From the NCBI RefSeq assembly GCF_018728565.1, contig NZ_JACSOI010000004.1, positions 62,001 through 126,000 on the forward strand: a DNA stretch of 64,000 bases, in the 5' to 3' direction. Position 1 is the first letter of the stretch. Each line of letters starts with the position of its first letter. Source of the DNA: Zobellia russellii. Lineage in GTDB: Bacteria > Bacteroidota > Bacteroidia > Flavobacteriales > Flavobacteriaceae. The notes below the pieces were generated by a model that was given only the letters and a program-made list of their open reading frames with translations, searched no databases and was not told where the DNA came from. A program made the position numbers and the translations under genes. This document shows positions 24,468-31,728 of the stretch, one piece after another.

Positions 24468-25877
24468 ATGAAGTATTTAAACGTAAGTAAACTAAGGACC
24501 TTAGGGTATAAAAGTGCACTGCTACTAATGGCATCAAGTCTTTTTTTAAGCTGTGAGGCCCAGAAAAAAGAAACCCTACCATGGACGGATCTTTTTGATG
24601 GAGAAACTTTTACCGGTTGGACTCAAAAAGGCGGAAAGGCCATTTATGAAATTAGGGATAATTCTATCGTAGGAACTACGGTTAGCAACACCCCAAACTC
24701 ATTTATGACAACAGATAAAATGTACGATGATTTTATCTTGGAATTGGATTATAAAGTAGACCCATCCATGAATTCTGGAATTCAAATCCGTAGTAATAGT
24801 TTTCCCTATTATATGAACGGTAGAATCCATGGGTATCAAATTGAGATTGACCCATCAGACCGGGCATGGAGTGCCGGTATTTACGATGAGGCGCGTAGGG
24901 GTTGGTTACATCCTTTAGATGATGACAATACAAAGGCAAAACAGGCTTTTAAGCAAAATGACTGGAACCATTACCGGATTGAAGCTATTGGCGATACGTT
25001 AAAAACATGGATTAATGGTGTACCCGCAGCCCATTTGATAGATACGCAGACAGATAGTGGTTTTATTGGTTTACAGGTTCATTCTATAGGAAAGGACAAA
25101 ACTCCGGGAACCGAAATCGTTTGGAAGAATATCAAAATTATTACGGACGATGTTCAGAAATATGCTCAAAAGAGTCCGTTGCCAGCTATAAATATGGCCA
25201 ACCAGCTTACAAAAAATGAAAAGGACCAAGGTTGGGAATTACTTTGGGACGGAGAAACTACCGAAGGTTGGAGAGGTGCTAAGTTGGAAGGTTTCCCTGA
25301 TAAGGGCTGGGAGATAAAAGATGGCATACTTACTGTGTTATCTTCAGGTGGAGAAGAGTCTGCTGCCGGAGGAGATATTGTTACCACTGAAGCTTATAGC
25401 GATTTTGAACTTAAAGTTGATTTTAAGTTGACCGAAGGAGCTAACAGCGGAATTAAGTACTATGTAGATACCGAATTAAATAAAGGTGCAGGTTCATCCA
25501 TAGGATTGGAATACCAAATTTTAGACGATGAGAGACATCCGGATGCAAAAAAAGGAAACCATGATGGTAGCCGTACCGTTTCTTCGCTGTATGATTTAAT
25601 TCAAGCAGACCCAAAGAAGCCGATCAAACCCATAGGGGAGTGGAACACAGCATATATTATATCCAAGGAAAACCATGTAGAACACTATCTTAATGGAGCT
25701 AAAGTTTTGGAATATGAGCGTAAAAGCGATGCATACAGAAAATTGGTTTCGGAAAGTAAATACGCCAAGTGGCCCAATTTTGGAGAGTTGGACAAGGGTC
25801 AGATTTTATTGCAGGATCATGGCGATAGAGTTAGCTTTAAAAACATTCAAATAAAAACACCTAAAGAAGATAAGTAA
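24468..25877 (+). CDS. Lipoprotein with two DUF1080 (3-keto-disaccharide hydrolase-type) domains
   Basis: 469 residues with a lipoprotein signal peptide (SSLFLSC, Cys about 29). Two tandem concanavalin-like DUF1080 domains: residues about 38-225 (PWTDLFDGETFTGW ... MNSGIQIRSN ... GFIGLQVHS) and about 255-465 (WELLWDGETTEGW ... ANSGIKYYVD ... ILLQDHGDRVSFKNIQI). DUF1080 proteins include 3-keto-glycoside hydrolases that cleave sugars oxidised at C3. The stop overlaps the start of the Gfo/Idh/MocA gene (TAATG), so the two are translationally coupled, matching an oxidise-then-cleave pathway. A LacI-type operator candidate lies upstream. Confidence 0.9.
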   Translation: MKYLNVSKLRTLGYKSALLLMASSLFLSCEAQKKETLPWTDLFDGETFTGWTQKGGKAIYEIRDNSIVGTTVSNTPNSFMTTDKMYDDFILELDYKVDPSMNSGIQIRSNSFPYYMNGRIHGYQIEIDPSDRAWSAGIYDEARRGWLHPLDDDNTKAKQAFKQNDWNHYRIEAIGDTLKTWINGVPAAHLIDTQTDSGFIGLQVHSIGKDKTPGTEIVWKNIKIITDDVQKYAQKSPLPAINMANQLTKNEKDQGWELLWDGETTEGWRGAKLEGFPDKGWEIKDGILTVLSSGGEESAAGGDIVTTEAYSDFELKVDFKLTEGANSGIKYYVDTELNKGAGSSIGLEYQILDDERHPDAKKGNHDGSRTVSSLYDLIQADPKKPIKPIGEWNTAYIISKENHVEHYLNGAKVLEYERKSDAYRKLVSESKYAKWPNFGELDKGQILLQDHGDRVSFKNIQIKTPKEDK

Positions 25878-27211
25878 TGACTAGTAGAAGAAATTTTATA
25901 AAGAAAACCGCAACGGGTTCAATGGCTTTATCGTTTAGCGGACTTGTTTTACCTTCTATGGCCCATGCCAATATACTTGGTGCAAATGACCATATTAATT
26001 GTGCTATCATTGGTGTAAGAAGTAGAGCAAAAGCACATATTGCGGCCATTCATACTGATAAGAATGCTAAAATTATATATACCTGTGATGTAGATGATAA
26101 TATTATAGCAGAGCATAATCTCTGGTGTAAAGAAAACATAGGTTACGTACCTAAAGTTGAAAAGGATTTTAGAAAAGTGTTAGAGGATAAAAAGGTAGAT
26201 GCCGTATTTATTGCTACCCCGGAACATTGGCATGCCCCAATGGCCATAATGGCGCTACAGGCCGGTAAACACGTATATGTTGAAAAGCCTTGTAGCCATA
26301 ACCCTTGGGAAAACGACCTGCTCGTAGAGGCCCAAAAAAAGTATGGTAAAAAAGTTCAAATGGGTAACCAACAGCGTTCGGCAAAATCTTCTGCTTTAGC
26401 TGTAAAAGAAATCAACGAAGGCATTATCGGAGATGTCTTTAAGGGTGAAGCCTATTATTCTAACAATCGTGGCTCTATTGGTGTAGGCAATAAAGTTCCT
26501 GTACCCTCAACGTTAGATTGGGATATGTGGCAAGGGCCCGCCGTTAGAGAAGATTATAGAGATAACATTCATCCTTACAACTGGCACTGGTTTAAAAATT
26601 GGGGTACTGGCGAAGTTCATAACAATGGTACTCATGAAATAGATATTTGTAGATGGGCTTTAGGAGTTGATTTACCAGATAGTGTAACTTCCTTCGGAGG
26701 GAAATATGCATATGATGACGATTGGGAATTTGTGGACAACCAACAGGTAACCTATAAGTTTGGTGATGATAAATTTATCACGTGGACAGGCCATAGTAGA
26801 GGAAAAATCCTTCCAAACCAACCAGGAAGGGGAATTACCATTTACGGAAGTAAAGGAATTATAACTTTAAGTAGGGGAGGCTACAAATTGTACGATTTAG
26901 GTGGAAACCAAATTAAGGATATTAAAGAAGGAGGGGATCAAAGCACAGGTACCAATACTCAAGGCGGTGGCAGTCTAGATGTGAACCATGTAGGTAATTT
27001 CTTTGCTGGAATCAGGGAAGATAAATCCCTCAATTCTGATATTAAAGATGCAAGTATCTCTACCATGCTTTGTCATCTGGGTAATATGGCACAAGATGCC
27101 GGAGAAACCCTTAAAATTGATAAGGCTACAGGTAAGGTCTTGAATAACGAAAAGGTTATGAAAGACTGGTGGAAACGTGAATACGCCCAAGGTTGGGAAC
27201 CTAAGTTATAA
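25877..27211 (+). CDS. Tat-exported Gfo/Idh/MocA-family oxidoreductase
   Basis: 444 residues with a twin-arginine signal (TSRRNFIKKTATGSMALSFSG). The Rossmann domain (residues about 38-160) has the modified glycine motif CAIIGVRSRAKAHI and the catalytic-lysine motif HVYVEKPCSHN. The C-terminal alpha/beta domain carries HNWHWFKNWGTGEVHNNGTHEIDICRWALG-like features. Such enzymes oxidise or reduce sugars with tightly bound NAD(P); several catalyse 3-keto-sugar chemistry or redox-assisted glycoside cleavage. Export folded through Tat with cofactor bound is typical. The 1-bp overlap with the DUF1080 gene and the downstream terminator define a two-gene operon. Confidence 0.93.
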   Translation: MTSRRNFIKKTATGSMALSFSGLVLPSMAHANILGANDHINCAIIGVRSRAKAHIAAIHTDKNAKIIYTCDVDDNIIAEHNLWCKENIGYVPKVEKDFRKVLEDKKVDAVFIATPEHWHAPMAIMALQAGKHVYVEKPCSHNPWENDLLVEAQKKYGKKVQMGNQQRSAKSSALAVKEINEGIIGDVFKGEAYYSNNRGSIGVGNKVPVPSTLDWDMWQGPAVREDYRDNIHPYNWHWFKNWGTGEVHNNGTHEIDICRWALGVDLPDSVTSFGGKYAYDDDWEFVDNQQVTYKFGDDKFITWTGHSRGKILPNQPGRGITIYGSKGIITLSRGGYKLYDLGGNQIKDIKEGGDQSTGTNTQGGGSLDVNHVGNFFAGIREDKSLNSDIKDASISTMLCHLGNMAQDAGETLKIDKATGKVLNNEKVMKDWWKREYAQGWEPKL

Positions 27212-27261
27212 CTTCTCAATGTAGAGAAGAATACCGTAAGCAGTTTGTTTTTGTTTTTTTT

Positions 27262-27298
27262 AAGGTCCGTATGATTTATTTATGCGGACCTTTTTTGT
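27262..27298 (+). terminator. Intrinsic terminator of the DUF1080-oxidoreductase operon
   Basis: AAGGTCCGTAT, loop, ATGCGGACCTT followed by TTTTGTTGG, 50 bases after the stop. Confidence 0.8.
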
Positions 27299-27348
27299 TG
27301 GTTTGTTCTCAGGAAAAAAGAAAGGTTGTAGACTATGATAAGAAAAGC

Positions 27349-29520
27349 TCACCTTCTAATCACCTTTTGCTTATGAACAATTGCCCCCTCGCTATTCTTT
27401 ATAGTTAGAATATATATCCCAGAGGAAAGCCCATGAGTGTTAATTTTATAGGAAATATTAAAGTCGATGTTTTCTGTATGGGCCAATTCCCCCCTCATAT
27501 TAAAGAGTAGCACCGTACACGGGCCTTGCAAATCTGTAGCAAGGTTTATTTCTTGTTCAAATGGAATAGGAAATGGAATGGTGTTAGCTTCGTTTTCCTC
27601 AGCCGAAGTTGGGTTACCAAAAAGAAGTTCCGCTTTGGCGAAAGCCTGTTTTCCTATTTGCTCTCCTATTAAGCGACCAGGAATATCGTCTATTGGGGGA
27701 TGTATGCCGCCCCATATTCTAGAAAGGCTCGTTTGGTCCGAAGCATCCCTATAGGTGGCCCATTGCAAGGTGAAATCTTCTGAAGGGCCATTTTCAAATA
27801 CCAAAAATTGATTGGCCTTAATGTCAAACGTTCCCATGCCACCAGGAAAAAAAACATCTCCCGTTAATTGGGTCATTACTTCTGCGGCCGCTCCGGAAAA
27901 GGTAGAATGCCCGGATACATAACCTGCAAATGGAGGTGTAACAAAAGTACCGCGTTGGTAAGGCCACCAATGCGTACCTAAAATCCAACCCACACCTGCT
28001 ACATCGCTTATGGGATTGTTTATGAAATCGGGGCCTCGCCATGCCTTGATTTTAATTTCTCCCACAAACTCACCCATAGTGCCAGCCAAGGGGTCATCTT
28101 CTTCAATTAGTTCAATTAGGTCTGGAATCAGCGGTATGCCCTGAGGATCAAAGCTAGGTAAGGAAGGATTACTACTTTGCCCTTTTCCTGACATATACCT
28201 AATTGCCGATATAGGTCTAACATAATCAAAATATCCTTTAATGCCCCAAGTAGCAATAGCCGAATCGTGCATGGCTCCACCAAGTGCCAAATAACATTTT
28301 ACATCCCACTCAAGATTATTTAAAGTGGGACCTTCACCTTTAAGTTTTTTATCTACCAATGGATGGTCACTTACATAATTGAGTATGGTAAACCAATGTC
28401 CCGGTGGTGTTTCGGAGTCGGGGCCGTCTGCCCAGAATTCGGCAAGGACTCGCGTATAGTCCGATCGTTTTACAAACTGAGGGGAGTAGGGTTGGTTGGT
28501 GTGTGGGTTGAGGTCATGACCTTGACCGGTATCCCCTCCGTCCATAAGACTATAGAAATTTTTATAAGCTTCAAACGTAGTAGGGTAGGTGTCAATATCT
28601 ACATTGCCCAAGCTAGCTGGAGAGATGTCTATTTCAGTGTCATCTTCTGGGTCTAGATGCGCAGACCAAGCGGCCACTAAAGTGAAATTCCACTTGTAAG
28701 GGTCGTCAATTCCGTTGCCTATGGAATTTTTTATTTGGGGAGGCTCTTGAGTATTGAAATATAAATGAGAATCAAAACCGTTGTTTTTAATTTGCACATC
28801 GGCCTCATTTAGTGCAAATGGTACTACGGCACCCCATTCGGGTCCTAGAAAATCCGGTATGGAAACTGGAACGGAATTTCCTGATTGATCAATAAAAAGG
28901 TCAAAAGACAGGGGCTGCCAGTGGTTTGGGTCAATATTGGTTATATCTTGATATTCTGCCAATACCAAGGGAGGGTTGGTAGGTTGGTATAGTTGATTAC
29001 CATATTCAAACGTTTCGTTAGCTCCATCCTGTTCGCCAAACCTGATCATTTCATTACCCAAATAATTGCCCAACGCAGCGAATGAACCGCTACTATAATC
29101 AGTAGAGGTAAATTGTGGGTTGTAGCCAAGTGACAGGAACAGGTTTTCTATGTTGGACAATGTTTCATTTGCACCGGGAGAAGTAGCAAAACGATGGGCT
29201 AATAACCTGAACAGTGCATAGCTCATAACTTCTTGCCTAGCTTGATCTATGGCTGTTGGTTGTACAATTCCGTTAAATCTACAATTGTAACCGCCGTAAG
29301 TCTGGCCAAGGAATACGGTTTGGGCCGTATCATCAAACAATGCCCAGGCATCGTACATGAGTACGGAACTATGGTATAGATTACGCGCATGAACCGTGGG
29401 TCTGGCATAATCCACTCTAATAGCGTCTAAAAGAACGTCATTCCATTGTCTGGCAATAGAGTGTTGTGCATTGGCGGCAAATGCAGCGCAAAAAAGGATT
29501 AAAAGCAGTATTTTTTTCAT
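27349..29520 (-). CDS. Vanadium-dependent haloperoxidase-like (PAP2 superfamily) protein with T9SS sorting domain
   Basis: 723 residues with signal peptide ending FAANAQ. The full PAP2/vanadium haloperoxidase signature is present: K-x6-R-P (KGYFDYVRP, Lys428-Arg435), SGH (YVSGHSTFSG, His538) and S-R-x5-H-x3-D (SRIWGGIHPPID, Arg601, His607, the vanadate ligand). Residues about 645-723 are a type IX secretion C-terminal domain (SSGIYILTIKNSEG ... HKQKVIRR), so it is exported or surface-attached. It would oxidise halide with hydrogen peroxide, or act as a phosphatase; the sequence cannot decide. It lies 39 bp downstream of the LacI-type gene on the same strand and is probably co-transcribed with it. 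Confidence 0.88.
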   Translation of the reverse strand: MKKILLLILFCAAFAANAQHSIARQWNDVLLDAIRVDYARPTVHARNLYHSSVLMYDAWALFDDTAQTVFLGQTYGGYNCRFNGIVQPTAIDQARQEVMSYALFRLLAHRFATSPGANETLSNIENLFLSLGYNPQFTSTDYSSGSFAALGNYLGNEMIRFGEQDGANETFEYGNQLYQPTNPPLVLAEYQDITNIDPNHWQPLSFDLFIDQSGNSVPVSIPDFLGPEWGAVVPFALNEADVQIKNNGFDSHLYFNTQEPPQIKNSIGNGIDDPYKWNFTLVAAWSAHLDPEDDTEIDISPASLGNVDIDTYPTTFEAYKNFYSLMDGGDTGQGHDLNPHTNQPYSPQFVKRSDYTRVLAEFWADGPDSETPPGHWFTILNYVSDHPLVDKKLKGEGPTLNNLEWDVKCYLALGGAMHDSAIATWGIKGYFDYVRPISAIRYMSGKGQSSNPSLPSFDPQGIPLIPDLIELIEEDDPLAGTMGEFVGEIKIKAWRGPDFINNPISDVAGVGWILGTHWWPYQRGTFVTPPFAGYVSGHSTFSGAAAEVMTQLTGDVFFPGGMGTFDIKANQFLVFENGPSEDFTLQWATYRDASDQTSLSRIWGGIHPPIDDIPGRLIGEQIGKQAFAKAELLFGNPTSAEENEANTIPFPIPFEQEINLATDLQGPCTVLLFNMRGELAHTENIDFNISYKINTHGLSSGIYILTIKNSEGAIVHKQKVIRR

Positions 29521-29559
29521 GTAACATTTTGTACGAAAAATACTTTTCGTAAACTTTAC

Positions 29560-30627
29560 CTAGACAGCGTATTCAATGGTTTCCGCTACATCAAAGTAGT
29601 CAACATTTTCTTGGGTAACAATGTTTATGGGCGAGTTATATTTGGGTTTGGGCGTTTTGTTCAACAATAGATACTCACAAAGTATTTTTAATCCCATATA
29701 GCCTTGTTCAAAAGGATTTTGATCAATGGCAAAATCAATGGCACCCTTTCTAATGTAATTAAGATTATCCAAATGTGTGTCAAACCCTACCGTACGAATA
29801 TGCGTAATATTCTTCTTTTCAAAGTATTGGGCAACGGTAAAAACAGCACTGGAGGGAACAAAGATTCCGGAGATAGCTTCATCATTCTTTAGGGCTTCGG
29901 AAAGCGCGATTTCTACTTTTTTCGAATCAAAATCATCAATCAGAACTTTCTTTATATGATTCGTATTCGAATTGTTTTCAAAGTAATCATGAAACCCTTT
30001 AATCCTTGTTTCAATGGCCAAATGGCTGTCCACATTTTTTTGGGAAGTTAAAACAGCGATATGTCCAGATGATTTGGTGATTAAATCCATCATCTTACCA
30101 CACAGATACCCACTGCGCTGTGCGTTTTGGCCAATGTAAGTTAGTTTGTTAGACGTATCCAAATCAATATTTATAAAAATAAATGGAATGTCCTTGGCTT
30201 TTAATTTTTCAGCAAAAGCAAGAGATGTGTTGTAAAAGAAAGGAGCAAAAACCACCCCGTTAGGGTTGAGGTCCAAAATTTTATCAAGAGCCTTCTCGTA
30301 TGATTTTAAATCGTATTGATCAAAAAAGAAGCGGTGGGTTTCAACCCCGTATTTTTTTATTTCCTTGGCGGCAGACTTCATACCCAAATGTGGTCCGTGC
30401 CAGAATTGGTTTTTAGATACGACTGAGGGAATTAGGGTCGCAATTCTGTATTTTTTCTTGAAAGCCAGGGTGCTTGCCAATATATTTCTTTCAAAGTCAT
30501 ACTTGTCAAGTAATTTTTGAACCTTTTCCCTGGTTTTTGGAGAGACCCCGGGTCGTTTATGAATAACCCTGTCCACTGTACCGGTAGAAACTTTAGCTTC
30601 TTCGGCAATATCTTTAATTGTTTTCAA
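29560..30627 (-). CDS. LacI-family transcriptional regulator
   Basis: 355 residues. N-terminal helix-turn-helix KTIKDIAEEAKVSTGTVDRVIHKRPGVSPKTREKV, then a periplasmic-binding-protein-like sugar sensor (RIATLIPSVVSKNQFWHG ... GVVFAPFFYNTS ... GHIAVLTSQ ... ISGIFVPSS ... RTVGFDTH). TVDRV instead of the common TVSRV in the recognition helix occurs in Bacteroidota LacI proteins. A GTGTACGCACAC operator lies about 120 bp upstream and a twin lies before the DUF1080 gene, suggesting autoregulation plus control of that operon. The haloperoxidase gene is directly downstream. Confidence 0.94.
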   Translation of the reverse strand: MKTIKDIAEEAKVSTGTVDRVIHKRPGVSPKTREKVQKLLDKYDFERNILASTLAFKKKYRIATLIPSVVSKNQFWHGPHLGMKSAAKEIKKYGVETHRFFFDQYDLKSYEKALDKILDLNPNGVVFAPFFYNTSLAFAEKLKAKDIPFIFINIDLDTSNKLTYIGQNAQRSGYLCGKMMDLITKSSGHIAVLTSQKNVDSHLAIETRIKGFHDYFENNSNTNHIKKVLIDDFDSKKVEIALSEALKNDEAISGIFVPSSAVFTVAQYFEKKNITHIRTVGFDTHLDNLNYIRKGAIDFAIDQNPFEQGYMGLKILCEYLLLNKTPKPKYNSPINIVTQENVDYFDVAETIEYAV

Positions 30628-30701
30628 TACAATAATTTATGAGTGTAGCAGCAATTTAGAGCTACCATGGTTAGTTGGTTGTAGTTGAATTATTTGTATG
30701 T

Positions 30702-30709
30702 CAAATATA
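30702..30709 (-). promoter_or_regulatory. Candidate -7 element (TATATTTG) of the lacI-haloperoxidase unit
   Basis: Minus-strand TATATTTG matches TAnnTTTG, 75 bp upstream of the LacI-type gene. The operator candidate is centred about 50 bp further upstream. Confidence 0.4.
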
Positions 30710-30748
30710 AGGATAATTCTAGTCTTATAAAACTCTAGGGTTTGTTTT

Positions 30749-30760
30749 GTGTACGCACAC
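30749..30760. promoter_or_regulatory. LacI-type operator candidate, site 2
   Basis: GTGTACGCACAC differs by one base from the perfect palindrome at 24198-24209. It is the only other copy I found in the window. Confidence 0.6.
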
Positions 30761-30844
30761 GAAATAGGTTTGTTTAGACGGGTATTCAGAAAACCCTCGC
30801 CTAACCAAGCTGTTAATAGTAGCTGAAAAAACGCAATAATCTAG

Positions 30845-31165
30845 TTAGGATTCGTAGAGATTGTGCCTAGTATTTTTAAGAGTCTGAATTTCCCGGGAAA
30901 CACGAACAAGATTTTTACGGGCTCCTTTTCTATTTTGAGAAACTAACGTAGCAATGCGGTTTAAACGCGATTTTACACGAACCAGTTTAATATTGAATTC
31001 CCTGACTGCTTCAAATTTAGCTGAAGGGTATTTGGGAAAGTTGCTTTCAAAATTTCTTTTTAATTCCCTAACCTGTCTGTTTAAATTATTCAGGTTTCTT
31101 TTTAAGGCGTTCTTTGTAGTATTTGTTTTGATGGAACTTTTCTTCTTAGCTAATAATCTAGGCAT
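30845..31165 (-). CDS. Small basic coiled-coil protein, unknown
   Basis: 106 residues, very rich in Lys, Arg and Asn, with a heptad-like helical stretch (NNLNRQVRELKRNFESNF, LVRVKSRLNRIATL, REIQTLKNTRHNLYES). No domain recognised. A plus-strand frame overlaps it; I prefer the minus one for its amphipathic helices. It could bind nucleic acid by charge alone, but nothing else supports that. Confidence 0.5.
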   Translation of the reverse strand: MPRLLAKKKSSIKTNTTKNALKRNLNNLNRQVRELKRNFESNFPKYPSAKFEAVREFNIKLVRVKSRLNRIATLVSQNRKGARKNLVRVSREIQTLKNTRHNLYES

Positions 31166-31309
31166 ATTCTTAGGAGATTGTTTTTTTCAAAATTAAAAAG
31201 CTCATACAGTTGTAGGTCGTTCTATTGATTGAAATTTTATCTCAATTGGCAAAGACATTTCAATAGGATGTTTTCGTCTGGATTTTTGCCCTTCCGTTTA
31301 AGTCAAAGA

Positions 31310-31342
31310 AAAGCCCGAAGTATTTTGCTTCGGGCTTTTACA
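31310..31342. terminator. Bidirectional hairpin terminator
   Basis: AAAGCCCGAAG (31310-31320), loop TATTTTG, CTTCGGGCTTT (31328-31338): a perfect 11-bp stem with T-rich ends on both strands. Serves the minus-strand gene at 31360. Confidence 0.75.
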
Positions 31343-31359
31343 ATGGGGGAATAGATAAA

Positions 31360-31704
31360 TTACTTAGCGTCTGCCGGTAATAAATCTTCGTCTTTGATAT
31401 TTTCTTCAGGAATGGTTTCTAAAAACTCGTAGAGGTCTGCATCTGCGCTGGGACCATAACCCGCAAGCAATGTGCCTTTACCACCATCACTAGTTTCTAT
31501 GACATACAACAATGACATATCTGAGGGATTGCTCATTCCTTCATAACGATGCTCTTTTACGATAGTAATATCTTTTGCGGCGTATGCCTTATCTGTCTTA
31601 GTACTTCTTAATTCTCCCTTTACAAATCGGTATGAGTCGGTATACCCCAATTTCTCATAACTCTTTATATAGTCTGTTTCGTGCTTTGCATATTCATTAG
31701 TCAT
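31360..31704 (-). CDS. Small conserved Bacteroidota protein, unknown
   Basis: 114 residues, acidic, cytosolic. The pattern GYTDSYRF ... ITIVKEHRYEGMSNPSDMSLLYVIETSDGGKGTLLAGYG matches a small Bacteroidota family that databases sometimes label phosphoribosylpyrophosphate synthetase, though it lacks that enzyme's PRPP loop and is far too short. I would not transfer that name. It is 24 bp downstream of the catalase gene on the same strand, so it may belong to the same stress operon. Confidence 0.75.
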   Translation of the reverse strand: MTNEYAKHETDYIKSYEKLGYTDSYRFVKGELRSTKTDKAYAAKDITIVKEHRYEGMSNPSDMSLLYVIETSDGGKGTLLAGYGPSADADLYEFLETIPEENIKDEDLLPADAK

Positions 31705-31728
31705 AATATTTTCTTTTTAAGGTTAAAC

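Noticed and set aside
30954-31196. Plus-strand frame opposite the basic coiled-coil gene
   Set aside because: Phe/Leu-rich reading that is the usual antisense shadow of Lys/Arg/Asn-rich coding sequence.
31360-31704. Phosphoribosylpyrophosphate synthetase
   Set aside because: The family is sometimes so named in databases, but the protein lacks the PRPP-binding loop and is too short.
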